In this document: in pieces, positions 1 to 5,375 of the stretch | How the letters are laid out: every line of letters starts with the position of its first letter | How positions within the stretch are numbered: position 1 is the first letter of the stretch | DNA from: CAZYXO01 sp964651315 | GTDB lineage: Bacteria > Bacillota_I > Bacilli_A > RF39 > UBA660 | NCBI GenBank assembly: GCA_964651315.1 | Contig: CAZYXO010000050.1 | Span: 1 to 7,828, forward strand | Direction: 5' to 3' | DNA: 7,828 bases | The notes under the pieces: model-generated | The model's input: the letters and a program-made list of their open reading frames with translations, nothing else | Databases searched by the model: none | What the model was told of the DNA's origin: nothing | Translations under genes and position numbers: made by a program

Positions 1-60
1 CCTATCGTAATAAATATATATCATTTTTATAAGAAAGTAAATAGATTAATCTCTAAAATA

Positions 61-399
61 TTATTTAAAAAAATTGAACACTATAAAAGCAATTATATCA
101 ATTACTAATAAAACTAAGAAAGCAATTCCAGCATATTTTATTAATTTAATTCCTAAACCAGCAAGTTTTTCTGTATTACTTATCTTTTCTACTAAAACAT
201 TCTTAATATCATTATTTAATAAATCATCAACACTTATATTTAATGCTTTAGATAATAGTTTTAATTGTTCAGGATTAGGGGCCGTTTCTCCTAATTCCCA
301 ATTAGAAATAGTTTGTCTTGTAACTTCTATCATTTCTGCTAAATCCTCTTGTGAAAGATTTTTTTTCTTTCTTAAATTATAAATATTTTCTCCTAACAT
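61..399 (-). CDS. XRE-family HTH regulator with C-terminal membrane anchor
   Basis: This is a 112-residue DNA-binding protein. Residues 5-60 form an XRE/Cro-type helix-turn-helix, with NLSQEDLAEMI leading into the recognition segment TRQTISNWE (28-36) and then PNPEQLKLLSKAL. Residues 87-110 form one strongly hydrophobic segment, so the protein is probably tethered to the membrane with its DNA-binding domain in the cytoplasm. The frame is open upstream to a GTG at 417. I chose the ATG at 399 because an AAAGGA ribosome site (409-414) lies just upstream and family members start near MxLGENIxxLRKKK. A perfect TATAAT and an inverted repeat lie just upstream, which suggests autorepression. It lies downstream of a decayed ABC operon on the same strand but has its own promoter. 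Whether it once controlled that operon is inference. The regulator class is clear; its target is unknown. Confidence 0.9.
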   Translation of the reverse strand: MLGENIYNLRKKKNLSQEDLAEMIEVTRQTISNWELGETAPNPEQLKLLSKALNISVDDLLNNDIKNVLVEKISNTEKLAGLGIKLIKYAGIAFLVLLVIDIIAFIVFNFFK

Positions 400-422
400 G
401 AAATTTTTTCCTTTCACAAAAC

Positions 423-451
423 ATTATAGGTTTTTCCTATATATTAATCTA
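423..451 (-). promoter_or_regulatory. Candidate promoter of the XRE gene
   Basis: On the minus strand a perfect TATAAT (423-428) lies 17 nt downstream of a weak -35, TAGATT (446-451). The AUG at 399 and its ribosome site follow within 30 nt. The -10 is convincing and the -35 is poor, as expected for a regulated promoter. Confidence 0.6.
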
Positions 452-465
452 CCAAAGACTTTTGG
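425..465. promoter_or_regulatory. Two inverted repeats, probable operator of the XRE regulator
   Basis: Two short dyads sit in the promoter. TATAGG/CCTATA (425-430 and 436-441, 5-nt spacer) overlaps the -10. CCAAA/TTTGG (452-456 and 461-465, 4-nt spacer) lies just upstream of the -35. XRE proteins bind dyads of this size, and the placement over the RNA polymerase site would fit autorepression. That these are operators is inference from position and symmetry. Confidence 0.4.
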
Positions 466-490
466 AAAACACGCAAAGTTTTTTAACATT

Positions 491-918
491 TTAAATATTT
501 TTTAATAAATTATTAATATCTCTTTTTATTAAACTTTGCATAGATTCCTTATATTTTGTTAAAATCCATATTAACTAATTTATTTTCTATTTTACTTAAT
601 AATTCTGGTTTATATAACAATATTAAAATAATTTTACTTAAATACTCTCTGATATTTGTTCCTACTTAAGTCATAAATACATTTAAAATTTTATCTATAT
701 TATTATTTATTTACTATCTATATCTCATTTTGCTATATAACAGAGTAATCTAAAACCTCTAACTCTTATAAAAGTTTTTCACTTTCTAACATTGTTAATA
801 ATTCATCAAAATAATCATATAATTCATTTGATTCGTTAGTTGTTGTTTCTAATTCTAATAAAGTTTTATGAGCTATATTATTATCTTTATTATATAAATT
901 GTTTATTAATTCTTTCAT
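491..918 (-). pseudogene. Decayed HEAT-like 'SufBD protein'-type gene, third gene of the ABC operon
   Basis: The ATG at 918 opens a 50-codon frame (MKELINNLYNKDNNIAHKTL... ending LESEKLL, stop 766-768). The protein clearly continues in other frames. One base further on it reads IRVRGFRLLCYIAK, then TGA (725-727) where relatives have Trp, then DIDSK. After a second shift near 705-715 it reads INNNIDKILNVFMT, TAA (666-668), and TNIREYLSKIILILLYKPEL. After a third shift near 555 it reads KYKESMQSLIKRDINNLLKNI and stops at 491-493. The total (~142 codons) and these segments resemble, from memory, the short helical-repeat proteins named 'SufBD protein' in Clostridia, with NAKWD and KYKDSM...LIxKDI landmarks. 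Three frame changes and two nonsense codons make this a true pseudogene. The gene starts 22 nt after the permease stop. The original function is unknown. Confidence 0.75.
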
Positions 919-940
919 AAAATATCTTTCTTTCTATTTA

Positions 941-2501
941 TTAAATTTTTAATCTAAATGTAGTTGGTGCATATTTATATGCTAAATATAAAGATAAAAC
1001 AGAATAAATAATTGTAAATAAACACATACATATCCCAAATATTATAGTAGGCATTTGAACTTGTGAAGCAATATAACATATAAAGTAAGTTATTCCACAA
1101 ACAGTCATAAATGTTGGGTTTTTAATATCAGCATTAACATCATATGGTTGTAATAAATAATATAAAACTAAATAATGTACAGAAAAGAATATTGACATAG
1201 CAATAATTGTTAAAAATGTTATGATATAAATAATTAAACTAGTTTTACCTGTAATTGCTAAAAGAATTATGGTTCCAAGAGCAATTAAAAATCCAGGAAT
1301 TACATTTAATTTTATTAATGTTTTTAATCTTTCACGAAATAAAGACAATATTGCATCTTTTTCGCGATAAAAACGATAAGTTAGCATACTTCGATCACAA
1401 TTCATAAACATTGTTTGACATATTCTTTGACCACGATTTAAGAAATATAAAATAAATAAGTAATATGGTAGAGATAATTTTAATAAATCATTAACTTCTG
1501 CATTTCGATTCGGAAATAAAAAACAAATTGATATTGCAATTGCAAAAAATATAATTATTCCTATAGAAATATTTTTTGTTGCTTTAGTTAAAAGTTTTCG
1601 ATGCCTTTTAGTAAATACATGATTAAAATAAGCATAACCAGTTTTATCTGTATTATTTATTTCAATATTTGTAATTTGATCTTGATAAACTTTAGTTTCT
1701 GTTCCAGTTTTATCAGGAATTATATTATCTCTTTTCAATAAATCTTTACATATTCTATTATATAAATTAAATTTAATTATTTTAATAAAAGAAATTAAAC
1801 CTATTATAAAAGATATAATAAATATGATATAAAATAAATTATTTGTAATTCCTATATTAAAATATGGTAAACCGTATCCAAGAGTAAGTAACAAAACTAC
1901 TAAAGTTATAACAATAGTTGTAAATTTATTTTCATTTTTAACAACACTTGTTTTTTCGTAATTTAATAATGTAATTACATTAAATATATTTTTAATACTT
2001 ACTACAAATAAAGGCATTAAAATACATATTAATAAAGGAACATTAAACATTAAACCAAAAGTAATTGTAAAAGGCATTAAACCAATTATACATTTTAATA
2101 AAGAATAACAATAATTAGTTAATGTATATTTTTTAGCATTAAATCTCATTAAAACTATCGCATAATATTTATCAACAGATGGTTCAAATATATATGTATT
2201 CATAAAACCACCAATTATAGTTAGACATACAAATACATTGATGAATGCTAAAGATGGGTTATTAAACATAGGAATAAAAGTTATATAGAATAATAATAAA
2301 TATAATAATTTGCCTAAGAATATACTAAAGAATTCTATAATTGTACTAATAATGTTTGCAAATATTTTTAATCCTTTACTTGTATATAACGAATAAGGTA
2401 AAATTCTTTTTAATTAAAGGTGTATGTTTTAAAGCATAAATAATTGTATTAACACGATAGGCATTCTTTAATTTAAAAGATAAAATAAAATTATTTATCA
2501 T
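941..2501 (-). pseudogene. ABC-2 type transporter permease, frameshifted near its N-terminus
   Basis: This is the membrane subunit of the ABC exporter whose ATPase is encoded just upstream. The natural start is the ATG at 2501, overlapping the end of the restored ATPase frame by 11 nt. It reads MINNFILSFKLKNAYRV..., then stops after 41 codons (2376-2378). Skipping one A in the A5 run at 2407-2411 restores a frame (RILPYSLYTSKGLKIFANI...) that joins the long open frame with its first Met at 2269 and runs to 941. The restored protein would be ~519 residues. It has many hydrophobic segments in two clusters, separated by a charged central stretch containing KRHRKLLTKATKN, plus the segment NRGQRICQTMFMNCDRSM. 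The substrate cannot be inferred. The downstream 442-residue frame could be made separately only from a new start, and I see no good ribosome site for it. A sequencing indel is the main alternative to decay. Confidence 0.8.
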
Positions 2502-3200
2502 CTTCTTCATCCTTTAATAAAGTGATTATCTTTTTTCTTAATTCATCATTATTTAGTTGTGCTTTTTCTACTTTAGACAAAATGCCATTATGTAATAAAA
2601 CAATTTCATCACATAAACTAAGTGCTAATTCCATTATGTGCGTAGAAAATATTATAATGTGATTTTTTTAGTTTTTTTTAATATTTGTTCCATTTCTTCT
2701 GCAACAACTACATCAAAAGAAGTAAGTGGTTCATCAAGTAACATTATCTTAGGATTAGCAATTATATTAACTAACATTTGCATTTTATTTTTCATTCCGT
2801 GAGAATAGTCTTTAAGCAATAAATCTCTGTCTTCATTTTTTATTTTAACCATATCAAAATAATCATCAATATTTTTATCATTTTTAATTTCTTCTTGATT
2901 AATTTCTAAGAAAAATTTAATAAATTCTCTACCTGTTAAAAATTCAGGTACAACGGGTGTTGATAAAACATATCCAATATCTTTAGATTCAATTTTTATT
3001 TTATTTTTATTATCTTCTAAATAAAATTCACCAGAATCAATTGTTAAATCTTCATTTAAACAATTGAATAATGTTGTTTTACCAGCACCATTTCTTCCAA
3101 GTAAACCATATATCTTGCCTTCTTCAAAAGTAAAGTTAATTTTTTTTAATACTTCTTTCTTTTCAAAGTTTTTTACTAAGTTTTCAATTTGTAATTTCAT
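2491..3200 (-). pseudogene. ABC transporter ATP-binding protein, frameshifted before the H-switch
   Basis: From the ATG at 3200 the frame shows Walker A GRNGAGKTT (35-43), a divergent signature motif YSHGMKNK (132-139) and Walker B IMLLDEP (152-158), followed by SFDVV. The frame then stops at 2652. Adding one base to the A7 run at 2663-2669 restores NHIIIFSTHIMELALSLCDE, which contains the H-switch His, and carries on to TAA at 2491-2493 (about 236 residues, normal for the family). The truncated product lacks the H-switch and should not hydrolyse ATP normally. The frame is open back to a GTG at 3209. I chose 3200 because MKLQIENLVKNF is the usual ABC N-terminus and AGTGAG lies upstream. It is the first gene of the operon and would power the permease encoded downstream. 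The Q-loop position is STPVV without Gln, as in some exporters of this type. Confidence 0.85.
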
Positions 3201-3234
3201 AAAACACACTCACTTTCATCTGTCTATTAAAAAT

Positions 3235-3240
3235 ATTATA
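3235..3240 (-). promoter_or_regulatory. -10 element of the ABC operon
   Basis: A perfect TATAAT reads on the minus strand about 35 nt before the ATPase start codon at 3200. No good -35 lies 16-18 nt further upstream, where the sequence is T-rich. The divergent phosphatase promoter must share this ~120-bp region. Confidence 0.5.
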
Positions 3241-3322
3241 TCTCAAGTATTGTGTAAATAAAAGAAAAAAACTTTTAAAAAACTTTACATTATGGTATCT
3301 TACAAATAAAGGGGAAATCATA

Positions 3323-3928
3323 ATGAAAAAAATTTATTTAATTAGACATTGTGAAGCAGAAAAATATAGTTTTCTTAATTCAAAAGATTATAATGCTGAT
3401 CAGAAAAAAAATGAAAAGATATCTTTAAGTAAAGTAGGCGAAGATATAGCAAATAGTATGGCAAATAAAATTTTTAATTCAAATATTGCTATGATTTGGT
3501 CTTCGACTTATGAAAGAGCAATTTTAACTGCTAAGCCAATAGCAAGTGTTAACAACTTAAAAATTAATATAAGTAATGAATTTAATGAAAGAAAGTTAGG
3601 AAATACAACAGGTATAAAAGAAGAATTTTGGTTAACTCAGTTAAATGATGAAAATGCTAAAACTGTTGGCGGTGAATCAAGAAAAGAAGTTACAAAAAGA
3701 ATGCTAAAAGGTTTATATAAAGTTTTAAGTAAAATAAATGAAAATGATTCTGCTATAATTGTTTCACATGCTACATCAATTACATTCTTATTAATGAAGT
3801 GGTGTAAATTAAAAGATGCGGACTTAAAGAGTAAAAAGAGATGGTTAATTTTTAATAATAAAGATGTAATTAACATTCTTTTAATACTCCTAAAATATTT
3901 AAAATGGAATTTAATGGGAATAAATTAG
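3323..3928 (+). CDS. Histidine phosphatase family (phosphoglycerate-mutase-like) protein with frameshifted C-terminus
   Basis: This is a cytoplasmic phosphatase/mutase of the two-His superfamily. RHCEAE (8-13) carries the phospho-accepting His9, SSTYERA (60-66) gives Arg65, NERKLG (88-93) gives the acid Glu89, and VSHAT (147-151) gives the second catalytic His149. A ribosome site AAAGGGGA (3307-3314) precedes the ATG. After residue ~186 the encoded end (LILLKYLKWNLMGIN) does not look like the family. A one-base shift at the T-run around 3878-3882 gives FNTPKIFKMEFNGNKLVSVERIVW and stops at 3952-3954, a typical C-terminal strand of these proteins (210 residues). One T has therefore probably been lost. 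The active-site residues are all retained, so partial function is possible. The substrate is unknown. It is transcribed divergently from the ABC operon; a weak extended -10 (TGGTATCTT, 3293-3301) is the best promoter candidate. Confidence 0.85.
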   Translation: MKKIYLIRHCEAEKYSFLNSKDYNADQKKNEKISLSKVGEDIANSMANKIFNSNIAMIWSSTYERAILTAKPIASVNNLKINISNEFNERKLGNTTGIKEEFWLTQLNDENAKTVGGESRKEVTKRMLKGLYKVLSKINENDSAIIVSHATSITFLLMKWCKLKDADLKSKKRWLIFNNKDVINILLILLKYLKWNLMGIN

Positions 3929-4083
3929 TTTCTGTTGAAAGAATTGTTTGGTAATTATTTGATGTTATTATTTTTTGTAATTTCATACATTTTTTATAAT
4001 ATAATATATTTGTTTTTTTATTTACTATAATCAATCTAAAAAAAATCATCTATTATTCAGTCATATTTAGGTATTGTCTTCAG

Positions 4084-4210
4084 TTAGAATTTTAGAAATT
4101 TAAAACAATTTTTTCATTTTTCAAAAGTAATTACTTTTTTTTAAAGCATTACAATAGAAATATTTTTGACCTTTTTTAGTTCTTAATTTTAAATTATTAC
4201 AGTTTTTCAT
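4084..4210 (-). pseudogene. Remnant of a small Cys-rich (zinc-ribbon-like) protein
   Basis: On the minus strand the ATG at 4210 gives MKNCNNLKLRTKKGQKYFYC, then NALKK, and stops one frame later. Dropping one A from the A8 run (4137-4144) continues as VITFEK, TGA, KNCFKFLKF. The TGA falls where a Cys would complete a C-x2-C pair with the next residues (xKNC). The pattern C...LK.RTKK..KYFYC...KK.ITF..C..C resembles, from memory, short zinc-ribbon proteins found alone or before HNH-nuclease domains in Bacillota, often on mobile DNA. No good ribosome site is seen. One frameshift and at least one nonsense codon mark it as dead. Family assignment is tentative. Confidence 0.45.
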
Positions 4211-4262
4211 TGTTTTTATCAAAAAATGCTATGTAATTGCTACCTAAAACAATAAAATAAAT

Positions 4263-4287
4263 AAAAAAACCCTTAATTTAAAGGTTT
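4263..4287 (-). terminator. Intrinsic terminator reading on the minus strand
   Basis: Read on the minus strand, AAACC/GGTTT arms (4283-4287 with 4267-4271, extended by CCTT/AAGG pairing and one bulge) are followed directly by a run of seven T (complement of 4263-4269). This is a standard hairpin plus U-tract. No intact minus-strand gene lies upstream of it, so it either ends a small RNA or is left over from a lost gene. Confidence 0.5.
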
Positions 4288-4300
4288 AAAAATAATTGGA

Positions 4301-4390
4301 GCCTTAACTATACACGTATAAGAAATTAAGGCTTAAAGATTTGATTAAATCTTTCTGATAAGTAAATCATTACACATAATAAGTGTAATC
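4301..4390. repeat. Row of three further inverted repeats, possible structured RNA
   Basis: Three hairpin-forming dyads follow one another. GCCTTAA/TTAAGGC (4301-4307 and 4326-4332) has a nested TATA-CACG-TATA inside. AAAGATTT-GATT-AAATCTTT (4335-4354) is perfect. ATTACAC/GTGTAAT (4369-4375 and 4383-4389) has a 7-nt loop. With the terminator hairpin next to them they fill about 125 nt without a gene. On the minus strand a weak promoter (TTGCAT-17-TATAAA, within about 4440-4475) precedes them. This could be an unrecognised small RNA, a boundary of a lost mobile element, or a set of transcription terminators. I do not recognise the family. The rest of the non-genic stretch 3955-4599 shows nothing else clear. 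Confidence 0.4.
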
Positions 4391-4519
4391 ACAATAAATA
4401 AAAGTATCATTTTAAATATATTTTTAATAATTCTTCATTTATAATATACTGGTCAACTGCATGCAATATATAATTTATTTTTTGTCGATGGAACTAAATT
4501 TTTCAATTGTGAATTTGAA

Positions 4520-4578
4520 TATAATCTATACAAGATTATTTTAAAATAAAGTATAAATATGACAAAATGCGACAAAAT
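4520..4578 (+). promoter_or_regulatory. Upstream region of the spoVT-like gene: TATAAT and a GACAAAAT tandem
   Basis: A TATAAT (4520-4525) lies 75 nt before the start codon, without a convincing -35. Closer in, the octamer GACAAAAT occurs twice, at 4561-4568 and 4571-4578, exactly one helical turn apart. AbrB/SpoVT proteins often control their own genes and bind AT-rich DNA with loose sequence preference, so the tandem could be an autoregulatory site. That is inference; I see no clear sporulation-sigma promoter. Confidence 0.35.
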
Positions 4579-4599
4579 AAAAAGTAAGTGGTGATAGTT

Positions 4600-5121
4600 T
4601 TGAAGTCTACAGGAGTAGTAAGAAGAATAGATGAATTAGGAAGAATTGTCGTTCCAAAAGAGATAAGAGGGAATTTAGGAATTAGAAATGGCGATAATGT
4701 CGAAATATTTATTGATGAAGATGCAATAGTTTTAAAAAAATATTTGAAAACGCAAAATATAGAATCGATGGTTATTAAATTATGTTCTTTTGTATACAGT
4801 TTATTTAATTTATCGCTAATAGTAAGTGATCGTGAAAAGATTATTTATAGCCCTAAAATAACTGAATTAAATAATATTAAATTGGATAAAGCAATTATAA
4901 ACTTTATAGATACTAGAAGTACTTATAATCAAGAAACAAATGAAAATTTTGTTATTGGAAATCATAGTTTAAGTGGTTATAGGTATTTAATTCCGATTAT
5001 ATCTAATAATGAAGCATTAGGTTGTATTATTTTAGTTAAAGATACAAAAATAACAGATTATGAACAAAATATATGTAAGTTAGTAGCAAATATTATCGGC
5101 GATAAATTAGATATTGGTTGA
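4600..5121 (+). CDS. SpoVT-like AbrB-family transition/sporulation regulator
   Basis: This 173-residue regulator has the architecture of SpoVT (178 residues in B. subtilis). Residues 1-50 are an AbrB/SpoVT swapped-hairpin DNA-binding domain (MKSTGVVRRIDELGRIVVPK, then EIRGNLGIRNGDNVEIF). Residues ~55-173 resemble a GAF-like sensing domain. The frame is open back to a GTG at 4588. I prefer the TTG at 4600 because GTGGTGA (4588-4594) then becomes a well-placed ribosome site and the protein begins MKSTGVVRRID like its relatives. The GTG start would add only four residues. The stop TGA is followed at once by TAA and overlaps the -35 of the metG promoter. SpoVT in Bacillus tunes forespore gene expression. 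Here the gene sits where abrB sits relative to metS, so its role could be a broader transition-state one. It is a DNA-binding regulator with high confidence; its exact role is inferred. Confidence 0.88.
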   Translation: MKSTGVVRRIDELGRIVVPKEIRGNLGIRNGDNVEIFIDEDAIVLKKYLKTQNIESMVIKLCSFVYSLFNLSLIVSDREKIIYSPKITELNNIKLDKAIINFIDTRSTYNQETNENFVIGNHSLSGYRYLIPIISNNEALGCIILVKDTKITDYEQNICKLVANIIGDKLDIG

Positions 5122-5146
5122 TAAATAATATTTTTTATGATACAAT
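5118..5146 (+). promoter_or_regulatory. Extended -10 promoter of the T-box-metG-tatD unit
   Basis: TTGATA (5118-5123), a 17-nt spacer and TACAAT (5141-5146), with TG one base before the -10 (5138-5139), make a strong vegetative promoter. Transcription would start near 5153, exactly at the foot of the T-box stem I. The -35 overlaps the stop codon of the preceding regulator. Confidence 0.85.
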
Positions 5147-5152
5147 TCTTGT

Positions 5153-5354
5153 GAATTTGAGCAGTGAAGAAAATGAGTAATTATGTATTTAATTAAAGAG
5201 AGTTTCTTGGAGGTGGAAGAGAAATATTAAATGATAATGAATATGGTTTTTAGAGTTCAAACGTTTACTTGCGTTAAAAGTATTAAAGAGCATGTGAATT
5301 CATGAATTAAGGTGGTACCGCGGAATATTTCGTCCTTAGTTTATGGATTTTTTT
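5153..5354 (+). promoter_or_regulatory. T-box riboswitch, methionine-specific, with terminator
   Basis: This leader makes metG expression depend on uncharged tRNA-Met. Stem I starts with GAATTT (5153-5158) pairing with GAGTTC (5253-5258). Its apical part carries AGAGAG and a TTTCTT/AAGAGA helix (5203-5208 and 5217-5222). The specifier is most likely ATG at 5243-5245, just before the closing strand; a second ATG at 5237-5239 is possible. The conserved T-box AAGGTGGTACCGCGG lies at 5309-5323; its TGGT can pair with an ACCA tRNA end. The competing terminator is a 12-bp helix (5301-5312 with 5334-5345, two G-U pairs) followed by seven T (5348-5354). The T-box sequence lies within the terminator arm and loop, so the two folds exclude each other. 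Specificity agrees with the gene downstream. Confidence 0.93.
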
Positions 5355-5375
5355 GTTTAAGAAAGAAGGTTAATT

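Noticed and set aside
1..60. Possible start of a minus-strand gene (MIYIYYDR...) running off the left edge
   Set aside because: There is no ribosome site and only eight codons are visible. It cannot be supported.
74..382. Plus-strand open frame of 102 codons
   Set aside because: It lies antisense to the clear XRE gene, and its composition and lack of a ribosome site mark it as a shadow.
473..539. Nine-base inverted repeat GCAAAGTTT (473-481) / AAACTTTGC (531-539)
   Set aside because: The right arm is coding sequence of the pseudogene (the MQSL segment) and the spacing is 49 nt. It is probably chance.
725..727. TGA at a position where the family has Trp, suggesting TGA=Trp (code 4)
   Set aside because: metG uses TGG for Trp and ends at TGA in a normal 11-nt overlap with tatD. 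The spoVT-like gene also ends at TGA. The standard bacterial code fits.
3637..3876. Minus-strand open frame inside the histidine phosphatase, and similar frames inside metG (6335-6637) and tatD (7383-7634)
   Set aside because: All are antisense to genes with strong family motifs and have no support of their own.
3962..4030. 22-codon hydrophobic plus-strand frame (MLLFFVISYIFYN...)
   Set aside because: It is short, T-rich by composition and has no ribosome site, so it is indistinguishable from chance in AT-rich DNA.
4123..4142. Perfect palindrome AAAAGTAATTACTTTT followed by T's, terminator-like for the phosphatase
   Set aside because: It coincides with the KKVITF part of the Cys-rich remnant, and the stem has only two G-C pairs. 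It is better explained as former coding sequence, though weak termination is not excluded.
4400..4490. Minus-strand peptide-like frame (NYILHAVDQYIINEELLKIY) upstream of the hairpin cluster
   Set aside because: It is under 30 codons between stops, with no family recognised. It could be another gene remnant but is not supportable.
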